Shown: positions 1-12,139 of the stretch, in pieces
How positions within the stretch are numbered: the stretch's first letter is position 1
How the letters are laid out: every line of letters starts with the position of its first letter
The notes under the pieces: generated by a model
The model's input: the letters and a program-made list of their open reading frames with translations, nothing else
Databases searched by the model: none
What the model was told of the DNA's origin: nothing
Made by a program: the position numbers and the translations under genes
Source: Apus apus
Lineage: Eukaryota > Chordata > Aves > Apodiformes > Apodidae
DNA length: 64,000 nucleotides
Direction: 5' to 3'
NCBI RefSeq assembly: GCF_020740795.1
Contig: NC_067304.1
Coordinates: forward strand, 6,128,056 to 6,192,055

Positions 1-3000
1 CAGATAGGAAGTTTCTGCTTTTCATCCAGCTTCTCCTGCTCATCTCTGGAATAAGGTGAAAATTAAAAGAAAGGAGATTAACCCCATTATTTCTGAGCTC
101 CTAATGGTTTTATGGTTGGGCTTGGATGTGATCTAACTATTTATTATTTTAATCAGATCTCATTCGTCTCAGCATTTTCTACCCAAAGCCAAAATTAATG
201 TTCCAGCTCACCCTGCACTGCCCAGGCTGCTTTGGCTGCAGTGGAGAGACAGCAGCAGAACGGGGGCTGCTCGCAGCAAAATTCAGGACATGAAAACAAA
301 AGAAAAAATTGAAAGCAGCAAACCCCCTGTACTGCTGGAACCTGTTTTCCTATTTGTTTATCTTTGTTTTAGTAAGGGAAATTTATGAGATGTCAGACCT
401 TGTTACTGTTGTTAATGTTGGAGAAGCAACAAGCACCCTGGGCTGGAAGGTTCCAAAAAAATAAAAATAACAGAGTGAGGGAGGTTGTTGCCCAAGGCCA
501 AACTCATTAGCTGGGATGGTGCCTGGGCCAGGCGTGGGGCTGGGGATGCTGAGAGGGGAGGGGTGGCAGGGACCAGGCAGGATCGGGCCCCAGTGTGCCC
601 TGGCCATGGTTTGGCAGTACCTGGGTCTCCAGGGGAGGATGGGTCTGTTTTCGAAGTGAGAGGTGGAGAGGAGAGCAAGAGGGAGGAAAAAGCACAGGCC
701 GGGCACGCTCAGCAGCTAGTTGGGAGCTTTGTAAATAATTGAAGGGCCTCTCAACATGAAAAATAACAGCATCGTTAACGCTCTGGTATTGCAGTGGGAC
801 TAGAGCAGGAGCTGCTTCAGAGCCATTTGTTACCATCTGCAGCCAGGCTGGAGGACAAGCCAGCTCCTGGAATCGTGTCTGGAGGGGCAGGGCTGGGGGC
901 TGCACAGGAGGGGGCTGGACCCCAGCCTGGCTCCTCGCTCCTCTAGGGCACGGGGCAGTGACTCGCTCTGTGTAGCCCCCCAGAGGGGGTACCCCCAACT
1001 CCATGGCTCCCACCAGGAGGGCAAGGTTTTTCTCAGGGCTGATGAGAATTATTGATCCAGGATAATTCAAAGCTGAGTGTGACGAGGCTCCAGCCCACAG
1101 CCTGTGGGAGAGCTCACCTGCTTGGAGGAAACTGGTGGCAGTAACACCAGGGAGACATGAGGTGGCAAATTACTCCTGGCCATTAAACCACCTGATTAAC
1201 TCAACCATTGTTTTGTGTGTGTGGCTGAGCCCTGTTTCTGTGGGTGTATCCATTATTCACCAGAACTGTCCTGAATATTTCAAGCAAACAGTTTTTGTCC
1301 TGTGTGTTCCTGGGGCTGTTGTGTTCTCCAAGCTGCCGTGTGTGAGCTGGGTCCCTGCAGGGACCTGCAGCACTGCTCAGGAGAAGTGTGACCTCCAGGC
1401 TGAGATGTCTGCAGAACTTTTTGCAGACAAACTCTTTTGCAGGGGTAAGGGGATTGTATCTGAAATTGTACATCATTAGTTGCTCAGTGGGCTATTAATA
1501 GGCAAATGAAGAAACCAAAGAGGGGCATGCAAGGGGACCCATTTTCTTTTTTGTGCATTTCAGTTCTTCTGTTTGTGTCATGACAGATGTTTGCTGCAGG
1601 CAGATCGTGTCAGGCTCTGCAACTGATAGGATGACAGTCTGAAGATGCATAGTGGCCATAGCACTTGGAAACACAAAGCTGTGGGTTTGGGGTATAGCCT
1701 TCATTCCAATGACTTAATTATTTTAAAAGAAATTTGAAATGTTGCAGCTAGAAAGTTTCTTTGCTTGAGGTATCCAAAGTTTCCATCCTATTTATTTAGC
1801 TGTGATTTGGCCTTTGCTGCCCTGTGGCCACAGCCCCCTGAGGCCCCACTACGGAGTCACGTTGGAAATAGCCCCCCAAACCTGTGCCCTCCCTCCAGGG
1901 GAAGTGCTGACATTTAAGTTCTTTGCACCTGGCTTTGGACAGAAATATTTCATACAATTCTCTGGATAAAAGACACTCGCAAGGTTATTTCGGGAACAGG
2001 TTTGCAAGCTGGTTTCAAGCTCAGCAGCACCACAACGGGCTGTGAGCTGTGACCTTGCCTTGAGCCTGAGTTAAATACATTTTCAGCTCACGAGTACAAA
2101 GCAGGCGTGTGTCCTGGTGTCACCTGGAGGGGACAGGGACCCGGCCGCGTCTGCGGTGGCTGAGCAGCACTTCCCGCACGGGCAGGGAGGGAGCTGTGCT
2201 CCCCCCGGGGGGATAAACGCTCTGGACATGCAATTAACGCTGAACTACTTCAGCAAATTGTGTGCTGTGACATTATAACGATCCTCCCAGGAAAGTCTGG
2301 TACAAAGCCTGTTCCTTCCCTCTGTTCTCACTCTGCTCTGGGTCTTTAGGATGTGGAACCGGTGTGCGGGACGGGATCCGCCCGTGTCGGCAGCAGCAGG
2401 ATCCCGGCGTCCATCACACACCAAGGTGTTGGGATGTGCCATCTGCCTCAGGGTGGGAAGATTCAGAAGAGAAGAGGGTCACCAAAACAGGGTGGCAGCG
2501 GCAAGGCCGGGGTGCAGAGCCGAGCCAGCTGCAGGGGGGCGGGAGGACGGGGCTGTGCGGGAACGCGCTGCTGCTCCTCCCTTATCTAGCCAGGCATTTA
2601 TCATGGTAATTATGGTACGCGTTTCCACAGAAGCACTTGCCCTTGAAGGGCACCCTGGCTGCTGACAGTTGGCTTGTTGGCGCGGGCAGACGGGAGGGGT
2701 GGTCGCGCTGCAGGGCAGGCGGTGCCTCCTGCCTCGGTGGTTCTGTGCTCCTTCCTTTCCCATCGGATTTTTGTCCGTGGGAGTGTTTCGTCCTCTTGGG
2801 TCACTAATGTCAGCCACACAAATCTGGGGTTTTTTTCAGGCTTGGGGCTTTCTTTAGATACCCTTTGAGTAAATGCTTCCCGTCAGGAGGCTTCCTCAAA
2901 CCCATCAATAAAAGATGTATCATTACAACGTTCTGTGCAGGCCCCTGGCAGGGCCCCTCACACCAGGCACCATCCTTCCCTGTAACAAAACCACAGACTC

Positions 3001-3155
3001 TTGCCTGGAGAGAGCAGAGCCTGAACAGCAGAGGGTAACTGTGGATACTGGGAAGACCCTGGGAACCAGGGAGTGTCCCTGTGGCAATGGTGGTTTGCAG
3101 GTTGCATCATCTCGGGCTGTGTCTTTCCAAAGAAAGAACCTTGTGCCTATCAGGC

Positions 3156-3191
3156 ATCTATCTATCATGGATTTATCTATCTATCATGGAT
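3156..3191. repeat. 19-bp-period duplication of a TATC-rich unit
   Basis: The 17-mer ATCTATCTATCATGGAT occurs at 3156-3172 and again at 3175-3191. Confidence 0.9.
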
Positions 3192-3879
3192 CTGCTTGTC
3201 TTTGGAGCTATCATGTATGTCACTCACTGGCAGAGTATGGAAAAACTGTCCTATTTTGAGGATGAAAAGAATTCTCTACTTGGCTTTACAAGAGACACTC
3301 TGGGGTCCTTTGGAAATGAAGGAGAGGCAGCAATTCCCGATCTTGTTTTAGCAGAAGGGTTGCAGCGATTCCTTGCTGAAGATAAAGCATCCAATTTAAA
3401 CTGTTCTCTTTCCCTTAACGGAGGTGCTGGGGCTCCAGGAACGTGCTGTGCTGGTGACAAAATGGGACCTGGCAGGGAGCAGAGAGGGATGCTGAGCTGT
3501 CCCCTGAGCGCGGGCTCTGGAAGGGAGGTAACCTGCCTCATCTTCACTGCACCCGCTCCCACCACCCGTCCCGGTGACTGGGGTCACCCTGCAGAACCCA
3601 GTCACACCAGTGTAAAGCCAGAACAGCCTCTGGTGCTGCCTGCGGGCGGCAGAGCCGGACCCGGCAGGAGCTGCGTCCCTTCTGCAGCTGGATGGGAGCT
3701 GGGAAGCTGAACGGGCAGGTGTGTAACTGGCTACAGAGGCGAGTGTTTGCATATGTAAATTTGCTGGCTGAGTAACTCTTCAGTCTCTAAAACTGGGTTT
3801 TCATCGAAGCTTTAGTCAAACTGTTTTGCAGTGAAGCTTTGGTAACTGCTTCCTCTAAAGCTGTTTCAGAGACAAACAA

Positions 3880-4330
3880 AAGAAGCTATTGTGGCCAACA
3901 AACCAGCGAGCTGGTACAGCTTATGCAGCTGTCTACCAGTGCAAATGCAGCCCTGTCACTGCGTGTGCAAATTGGACATAAAATTAGCAAACTGGGCAGT
4001 TAGTTTCCACTTACATTCAAGCACACCCTATGGTCATTAATCTGGGAAAATCCTCACTGGAGCTGCACACTAGCCCTTCACACCCAGCAATGCTCCTGCA
4101 AAAGAGCAAAATTAGGAGATTAATACCCTCAATCTCCTATCCTTGAAACTTCTGCCAGCAGCAACGTCAACAGAACGTGCAAAATTATTCAGAAAACACT
4201 TGCTCCTCAATTAGCTGCACATACAGTCATTAATGCTCCATCCCAGGCACACACCTATGACCGAGAGATCGTTGTAGCTTGGAATCAAAATTAATTAAAC
4301 CTTGTTTACCATTTGGGATTAGTGAGCTAA
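3880..4330. promoter_or_regulatory. AT-rich motif block (possible conserved element)
   Basis: Repeated TCATTAAT, AATTAG and TTAATTAA homeodomain-type motifs occur over 450 bp of complex sequence. No ORF or repeat explains it. Confidence 0.25.
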
Positions 4331-4466
4331 TGAATACTGTACCTCTGAGGCATCCATCTTGGTCAGATCCATCCTGCCTCACAGCTGTTGTTTTTGTCTA
4401 GATTGGGTTTGCTCCAGTTTTTATGAAGACGTCTACAAAGTAATAAGCCCTGCACTTATTTGACTC

Positions 4467-4513
4467 AAAAAAACAAAAACAAAAACAAAAAAAAAACACA
4501 AAACAAAACAAAA
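4467..4513. repeat. A-rich (CAAAAA/CAAAA)n low-complexity tract
   Basis: Irregular A-runs separated by single cytosines over about 47 bp. Confidence 0.9.
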
Positions 4514-5544
4514 TTTTTATTAGCTTCTGAGGAACTGGGATTTCTACTTTTTGCCTGGCAATAAAATTTGATTTGTTCTATATCTGCCTGATGGAGTACT
4601 TGGGTGCTGGCTATTACTTAAATCTAATAACTCTTCTTAAAAGACATTAAGGTTGTCTCCTGTGAGCAAACACACTGGGTTTGTGAAATTACATACTGAT
4701 TACCCCGTTATAAATGTGGTCACACCTCTGCTATTAAATTTTACCTGCATAAACAATTCCAACACAGAGATGTATTGCTATACACTTATTTATACCCACT
4801 TTATTGAGGTTATTTTTTCAGCAATTGCACTTCTTTTAAATTTGCTGTGGTTTATTTAGTGCCAAGTGAGCGGGAATTCAGGGTGTGATGTGGAAGCATC
4901 GCTCTTACCCCTCTGTCTCTGGCCACTTGGCTCTATCTAATGCTGCAGGAGATGATGGAGAGCAAAGAGGTAGGAGAGGGCAGCCAGTCATCCCAGGTAT
5001 CCTTCAGGCAGTGCTTTTCCAAAGCAGGATTTCCTGCAGAGCACTGGGGATTCAAGCGGGTTTCCCTCAGTGACACCTTGCCTGGCAGGGTGAGGATATA
5101 TATATATTATTTAATGAGTATCCACCTCAAGCAGGTTCAGGTGAGTGAGATGGCAGTGCCTGATGTGGAGCTCAGCCCTTCCATGCGCTGTTCCTCGCCA
5201 GATAAAAGCCAGAGCAGGTCCTGCTGCCAACTCCGTGTTGCTTAGCACTTGTTGCCACGCTACGGGAGAGCCCCGGAGCCGCGGCCCTGGTCTGCAACGG
5301 AAACCTGCCTGGGTTTGAAGCAAATGGGCTGGTTTGAATGTTGCAAAGGCAGCCGAAGCCAGAAATGCAGTTATACATTCAGTTTCGGTGCTTCCCAGAG
5401 CTGGCGGGAGCAGAAGGGGAGGAGCAGAGAGGAGGGAGCTGTGTCAGGGATGCGTTTCGCCGTGGCTGTGACCTTGCTTTTGCTCGTCTTCTCTTTGAGC
5501 TCCCCAATAAATCAGACACTTATCTCTGCTTATTGCTTATTTAT

Positions 5545-5835
5545 GGCTTCATTTGTCCCGCAGTGCTGGGGGGCAGCCGCGGGGACACACGAGCGTGTCT
5601 GTCACCACGAGCAGCAGCCGGGCGGGCCCGCGGGCTGCTCCGAGCAGCTCCGCTCCCGTCCTCGCTGTCCGCGGAGCAGGCTGCTCGCCCTGCAGGCAGC
5701 CCGTGTGCCCCGCAGCGGCTCTCAGCCCGGGGCACTTTGTGCTCCGAGGTCCTGGCTGTGCCCGCGGCGTGGCCAGGCTGGCTCTGCCGCCACCAGCCCT
5801 CGGGGCGAGCTGCCGCGTCCCCCGGCTCAGCGGGG
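5545..5835. other. CpG-rich patch next to the CTG repeat
   Basis: About 290 bp with many CpG dinucleotides and high G+C stand out from the surrounding moderate sequence and run straight into the CTG repeat. It could be a small CpG island, for example an alternative first exon of a neighbouring gene or an enhancer. No splice-supported exon can be proposed from sequence alone. Confidence 0.5.
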
Positions 5836-5843
5836 CGACGGGA

Positions 5844-5845
<2 letters not shown>

Positions 5846-5889
<44 letters not shown>
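5846..5889. repeat. (CTG)14 trinucleotide microsatellite
   Basis: Fourteen uninterrupted CTG units plus CT, embedded in a CpG-rich block. The homopolymeric Leu, Ala or Cys frames through it are by-products; no gene structure surrounds them. Confidence 0.98.
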
Positions 5890-5890
<1 letters not shown>

Positions 5891-6889
5891 AAGGATGCTC
5901 AGGGGGCCCGGGGGGATTCTGCAGCACCAGCCACCGCCTGCAGCACAGCCTGTGGGACACGGGGGGCTTCAGTACTGAGCTGAATACCACTAATGCCGTG
6001 TTTAATTGTACCAGTTTAATAGCCTGGACCCTGGCTGGACTCGCCCTTCTGAGGCAGTTGGTTAAATTTGGAACAATATTCCAGGAAGTCCTGTGCCTGG
6101 CTTCTGTGGGAGGCCAGCCTAGATGATGCAGTGCTAACTTCTGCCTTTCAAATCTGTGACTTTTGGAGTTCAAGCTGGATGTGGACCTGATGAAGCACTG
6201 CGGGATACCAGGACTTGCGGATAAACGCAGGGTGGGAGCAGATGGCAGCACGCTCTGCCACACTGTCTGTGCTGCTTTAGCTCAGGGTGGGAATACACAT
6301 GTCCTTGTACTGATTTTCTGTCCAGAATGTTTCATCTGGAGTTCAGGGCACTGGCTAAAATATGTATCTGGAGGAGCCTTGCGTGCTTGCTAAAGAGGAG
6401 GAAATACAAATCACCCCTACACAGCTGTGACTCACAGCCAGGGCAAGAACCAGTCCTCTGTCTTTGAGATGAAAGACTATTTGTAATCATATTAATAAGC
6501 AAACTGGAGACGAGCCTCTCCCAGCCTTAATGAAATGTCCATTGACTCCAGGTCTGACCCTGGATTCAGCATCCAGCAGGCTGGCTCACCCCAGCCCATC
6601 CCTGCAGCCTGCCAGGCTCCATTCCCTGCTCTCCAGCTGCAGCACTGGGATAAACCAGCTCAGGAGTGTTACCAGGTCCAAAACTAGAATGTGATGTTTT
6701 GTTTCCTGATTCCCTGGAGATGTGGCATGGGCACATTCAGAGGAGCTGAATGTGGCAAAGACCCAGACCTGCCAACCCTGCACTTCCTTCAGCACCGTGT
6801 GGGGCTGGAGCAGTAGAGACACCCAGCAGGAATGATGGAGCAGGGACCCCCTGAGGCTCAAGGTTTATCCTCCAGAGAAGAGATTTCTC

Positions 6890-7350
6890 CAAAGGCCTGT
6901 GGGAACCATCAGCAAAAGTATAAGAATTCCATCTTTCATTTAAAGCCTAAAGCTTCACTTCTATGATCATCATTATTTTGAGCTCCCTTAGCTTTTCCTG
7001 CATTCATTTCCATCCGGAATAAGGAGGCCATATTAGCAGAAGGTGATTTAATTGCAGGAACTTTTGCAAAGCAAGGAGCCTTGGTTTCTTTAATCCAGAG
7101 CATTAGCAATTCCCCACATGCTTATGTTCATTTTAAGAATCAATAAAGCACAAACATGTCTAATTACCCTAAAATATTTTGCAAAATCAGAAGTCAGATT
7201 AGATTTTGCTTAAGCATCAAATAGAAATTTTAATGTCTGTCAGAATCGATATGTTACCCACGGGTCCTAAGATTTCCACTTACATGCTTGATCATACATT
7301 ATAATGAAGGTTTGGAATAGCATTAAAATCTTCGTGAATGCATTTTCTGT
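6890..7350. promoter_or_regulatory. AT-rich motif block (possible conserved element)
   Basis: Complex, non-repetitive AT-rich sequence with several TAAT cores, ATGATCAT and TTTAATCC-type motifs. It is unlike the GC-rich sequence either side. Confidence 0.25.
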
Positions 7351-8319
7351 ATAATTTGCTTTTTTCCCCCACACTGTTTCACAGAGATTCAAACACCATT
7401 ACTCAGAAAAATAATGCTCAGCTGCTTTTCTTGCCCTGTGTTCTGAACTGACTTGCTGATGCACACGAGTGGGACGATGGGTGTGGGGGAAGCTCTGCCA
7501 AGCTGCTCCCAACATGATCATGCTCTGGATTAAAGCACAACTCTCTTCTTTTGCACTTTTCCTGCCCTTTTTGCCCCCAGCACGGACCATCTCACAGGTG
7601 TGTGGAGGAGGCTCAGAGCTGAGGTTGTGGGCACAAGGGTTCTGTGTCATCACCCTCAATATCAGTCCCAGAGAAAATGTAAGCAGTCCTGTCAGGAGAG
7701 CCCCTGCCCTGCTGTCCTTGGCTCACCAAGTCCTCACAGCTTGGGGGATAACTGTAAGACAGGAGTGACCCTCATTTCCACAGCCCTCCTTCCCCTTGAT
7801 TGCTTCATTCTCTTCCAGCCTCTCAGCCTGATAAACCCAATGGTTTTGCCTCTCACAACACAACCTGTTCCTGCTCTTGAAAAGGTTCAGTTAAGTGCCT
7901 TTTGCTGCAAAATTTATAAACAAAAAATAATTCCTGAGCAGAAATCTCTTTTTCTTTTTCTTTTTTTTTTTTTAATTCCAAATATATTCAGAACAGGACT
8001 GTGGTACATCAGGAATAATAACTAAAGCCAGCTGGATTTCAATGGTGAGAAGGAGAAAAGAACCTCTTGAGAATGGCAGATTGAGAAAATACTACATTAG
8101 ATAAAAAAAAAAGAAAAAGAGTGTGTAAAACTTCCTAACTCATTAAATTTCCTGCCACGGGTCCATTAGACAGGATGCAAAGGAGCCACAAAGTCCTCAC
8201 GACTTTCTAACAAACCCCTCTCAAATGAAGCCACTGGGAAGGTGTCCATCCCTGTCCTGTGGCCCAGCAGATGCTGGGGCTGGTGGTCAGGGCAGGGTGA
8301 CCCAGCACCCTTGCCTGTC

Positions 8320-8480
8320 ATTTGGCTCCTCTATAATTACTATTAATGTGTTAATTAAAATGCATTATTTACCTAAAACATAGCAGTAATGGCTTATTAA
8401 TTATATATAGTGTCTCTCAAAGGCTAATTATTTTATACGCAGTGTTTTTCAAGCATTAACAGGTCTGAGTCCTCATTTTA
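8320..8480. promoter_or_regulatory. AT-rich block dense in TAAT cores (possible conserved enhancer)
   Basis: Many TAAT/ATTA homeodomain cores lie within 160 bp, in non-repetitive sequence flanked by GC-richer DNA. This composition is typical of vertebrate conserved non-coding elements. Conservation itself cannot be seen here. Confidence 0.3.
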
Positions 8481-9019
8481 TCCCAGTGTCTGTGTAGGGT
8501 TTAAAAGGCCAAACTAGGTAAAACCTGTAGGAAGGGGAGCGGGGCTGCAGAAAGGCTGGTTGAATCCTTCATGCCCTAAAGGTTCCACAAAATCAGATGC
8601 CAACAACCCAAGGTGGGACGTCCACGTGATCTTGATGACAAGAGCACCCCAGGGTCCCGATCCTGTGTCACCCAGGTTTGTGCTGTGTGCAGGCTGGTGG
8701 CCAGGGCCCTGTGTCCTGCTGAAGGTGTCACCTCCCTTCAGCTGCACAGGGATAGCTGGAGCAGAGACCTTCAGACTTCCGAGATCTTGGTCTGGAACCT
8801 GAGCAGTGCTGTGGACAGATCCCACAGAGGATTCGGGATCACAGGATTTCTTTCCTTTATGGCAAAGTTGCTTCAACATCAGCAGATTCTGACAGAGCCC
8901 TGATGGAGCTCATGCCTCTTGACACCTCCTAGGGCTCAAACACATTCCCAGCCTGGCCAGAGGAGCTCAGTGACAGAGTATTTTGGCAGAGCTTTCGCTT
9001 GAGATGTCGGGCCAAATCC

Positions 9020-9135
9020 TCAGCTAACATAAATCACTGACACAAGTGGAACTGTGCTGATTTGCACCAGTCACAGACTTTGAATTAAAATTTAATTGAA
9101 AACTTAAGCTGTCATTAATTTTCAATGAACGGCTT
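9020..9135. promoter_or_regulatory. AT-rich motif block (possible conserved element)
   Basis: Closely spaced AATTAAA, TTTAATTG and TCATTAAT homeodomain cores lie in both orientations within about 50 bp. Confidence 0.25.
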
Positions 9136-11306
9136 CTGCAAGAACGCAGGCAGATCTCCACCAGCTCAGCCTCCTGCATGACCATCCCTAACGAAGGAAT
9201 AAAGGCATGCTGGTTGGGACAGCTTGGCTTGGGACAGCAACGTCTGGTGGGTTTTCATCCTCTGGCCTTGCCCTTCGGGGCTGTCTGCTGGCACAGGGAT
9301 CCTTTCTATCAGGACACCAGTTCTTTCCATGCAAATCTCAGCAGTTATTGTCACCCCCTCCCACAGTGGAACTGCCCTCCTGGGGCCTTGGCTGCACCAC
9401 GGCTGCCCCAGAAATGAAAGCAAAATGCAGGAATTTCCAAGACAGGGGGGGTGTGTGAGTGCATATGCCTGTACATGCAGGGACAGACACAAAAATATTT
9501 GTTTTAACAGTATAGTAAATTGATTTTAACCTTGAGCAAGGGATTCCCACATACTGCTTATAGCACATAAATATTTCACTTGGGTTTCTTTGGGAAGTAG
9601 TTTGCAGTCCAGAAGAATTCCTGCCTACAAGGAACACAACACCCAGAGCTGTTTGCCAGGCTGACACCCTGTGTAAATCAGGTTTTGTGGGGCTTCCAGG
9701 GTAAGTACAGGATGCTTTTCTTCCCTAGATACAGGATTTTCTGCCTTGTAAACTAAAGAGCAATCACACAGCACAAGATACTTCCACACCAAACCACGTC
9801 AGAATATTCATCATCATCATTAATTGGTTTGGATTTAAAGCAGCTGCCACACATGGTGGGAGAGTCAATAAAGCCCCAGAGCAGCTGCACCTGTGGGGCA
9901 GCAGCTGCTGCAGGAGCTCTGCTGGGGGTCTGTGCTGCTCAGGACTGCAAAAGGTAAGTTCTGGAATCAAAAGCTTTTAAAGAAAGATTTATGTTGAATT
10001 TTTATCTGTACTGAAAGTATGAGAAAACTTTTCTGTGATTCCTAAGTCTTACCAAATTGTTTTATCTGTGTCTTTTCCATGTCTTTGTTAAGAATATATC
10101 ACTGTGCCAGTTTGCAGGAGCATTCATGGAAACAGAGATTATTTGATGAATGGGGATAGTTTGTGCTTGTAGGTGTCTTCACTGGGTCTCAAGGAATTAC
10201 TCTTCTGAGTAAAATTTACTCACATAAGTAAGAAAATGAAATCTTAATGGATTCCATTTTCCCTTAATCCCTTTTCTGGGGGGGGAAAGGCACATGCCAC
10301 AGAAAAGAAGCAGTTCTGTAAAGCAGAAAGATGAGCAGCAAGGTGATAGTTTGTGAGTTATAGAAAAGGCTCAGACGCTGAGATCACTTCAACACCAAAG
10401 CTAGAGCAGGGCACTGGCTGTGAGCAGGTTGTCTCCAGAGAGAAAACTTCAGGGCCCAGGTGATTTGCTGCAGCAGAGCTCTCTGGAGCAGGAAGTTACA
10501 GAGTGATTGATGGAGCAAGTGATCTAATTTCCCGATCAGTTAATCCCAAATTAAAATCCTTGTGGCAAGATTCAGGTCTTTGCCAAGGGAGTTGAGATGG
10601 ATGGAGGGGAGGGAGAGGCCAGGATGTCCCTAGCCTGGCAGGGACCTGGGATTCAAGGGGTGTGGGGAGACAAGGCTCTTCTATTTCATCAGCTTGTAAA
10701 ATGTGCTGAATTGTTTGCTTAGTAATCCTGTGCTGGGTTGCCTGGAACAGCTCTCCATCAGCTGGGTTTGCCAACAGCAGGCTTGGGCCCTGCCATGCAC
10801 TTCTGTCAGACTCTTCTGGCCCGGGGAGGGGCGTTTTAAAGATGCTCTAGAAATGTGGCAGTGGCAGGGAGGAAGGGCAGAGGGGCTGTGGGCAGCAGCC
10901 AGCAGCACCCTGCCTGGGGCTTGGTGTCCATGGACAGCCCAGTCCAAACCTGCCTGGTGAAGTTCTCCACTGTGCAAGGTGTGAAATGGACCCTCTGTGT
11001 CAGCAGCTCCCTGGGGTGGTCTGACTGCAGCCAGCTGGGGGGGCTTTTCCAGTGGGTTTGTTCTCAATTCCAGCCCCTGCCGTTTAAAGCCTTCGAGCAG
11101 CTGCAGCAAAGCATTAATTCTGCAGCTTGGCTGTGAACTTCAGGTCCTTGTCTGGTGACTTCCACTAGGAAAATGCCAAACCCAGGGTAACCTTTTGCCG
11201 GCGCCGGTTGTGTCGAAACGTTTCTCTGCTGCCCTTGTGCAAGGACAAATGGCACCACGATGCGGGCAGGCAAAGAGCAACCCTTCCCGGGCTGCAGCCG
11301 GGAGCC

Positions 11307-11360
11307 CTGCTCCCTGCCCTGGGGCTGCTCCCTGCCCTGGGGCTGCTCCCTGCCCCGGGG
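11307..11360. repeat. 18-bp minisatellite, three copies
   Basis: The unit CTGCTCCCTGCCCTGGGG is repeated three times head to tail, with a single change in the last copy. It lies in GC-rich intergenic DNA. Confidence 0.95.
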
Positions 11361-11739
11361 CCCAGTGGTGGCCTCAGACACAGAACCTGATTGACCCAAA
11401 AAAGGGGGGTCTGTCCCCAGCACGAGCGCTGTGGGTTGGTGCTGCAGTCACAGCAGCCCCTGGACCTCGCTGCGGGCGATGGGGTCATCTCTGTCCTCCC
11501 TCTGCAGACCCGAGCGCAGCCCCAGAGCCTGGAAACCCCTTTCCCACCGTGCTGCGGCCCCGGCCCCCCCCCAGGGCCCGGAGGGATCCCAGCTGCGTTC
11601 CTGCTGATTCGACTGGCAGTTTGAAGACACAGGTTAAACAAACAGCCCCGTGCCAACCACCCTTAGAGCCTCTCGCTGGCTCTAACAGTTGGCAGATTTG
11701 AATACTGGGCGAGGAATTTAAGTGAAGTGTTTCTGCTGA

Positions 11740-12060
11740 TTTATTAAGCGCGGCTGCTCAGGAGCGGGGGGGCGGGGCGGGGATGCGCGGGGGATGCGCG
11801 GGGGATGCGCTGATTTCCAGCTTGAGGCCGGTGTCGGCTTTGAAAAGGTTTCTCTGATTCAGTAACTTCAGGCAGAAATTGGTTAAAGAGTCTGGAGAGG
11901 GAAAGCAAAAGCGCGGACAGAATTAAGCAGGATTTCCCTGCGCTGGGAGGGACCAGCGCTTCCCAGCAGACACATCCAGCAGCTCCCCCGGGCGGGCGGG
12001 GGTCCCGCCGCCCCCAGCCCAGCCGTGCGGGGCGAGGGCTGGATGTGGCCCCGCACACGA
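11740..12060. other. CpG-rich patch
   Basis: About 320 bp of elevated CpG (GCGCGG, GGCGGGGCGGGG, GGGCGGGCGGGGG) include the 11-bp tandem repeat. It is directly followed by an AT-rich motif block at 12120-12240. No gene is supported. Confidence 0.5.
11781..11810. repeat. 11-bp GC-rich tandem repeat, three copies
   Basis: The unit GGATGCGCGGG is repeated nearly three times inside a CpG-rich patch. Confidence 0.9.
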
Positions 12061-12122
12061 GGATGCTGCCAGTCCATCCTCATCAGCAGGGACATTGTTA
12101 CTGCCCTCTCCTCAGACGCCAA

Positions 12123-12139
12123 ATTGTTGCCCAAACAAT
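12123..12139. promoter_or_regulatory. Inverted SOX-type palindrome
   Basis: ATTGTT, five bases, then AACAAT form an inverted repeat. More SOX-like cores (ACAATCAA, GCAATCAA) follow within 100 bp. It is a candidate enhancer module next to a CpG-rich patch. Confidence 0.3.

Larger units (their letters stand above)
1..5544. other. Intergenic DNA, no gene supported
   Basis: Mixed-composition sequence. It holds the TATC duplication, the A-rich tract and an AT-rich motif block listed separately. Short open frames on both strands overlap each other and have no recognisable domain or exon structure. Confidence 0.7.
5890..11739. other. Intergenic DNA, no gene supported
   Basis: It contains the motif blocks at 6890-7350, 8320-8480 and 9020-9135 and the 18-bp minisatellite. 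Otherwise nothing recognisable was seen. Confidence 0.7.

Noticed and set aside
5249..6126. Open frames with poly-Leu, poly-Ala or poly-Cys tracts
   Set aside because: These are readings of the CTG repeat in three frames. No start, splice or family support favours any of them.
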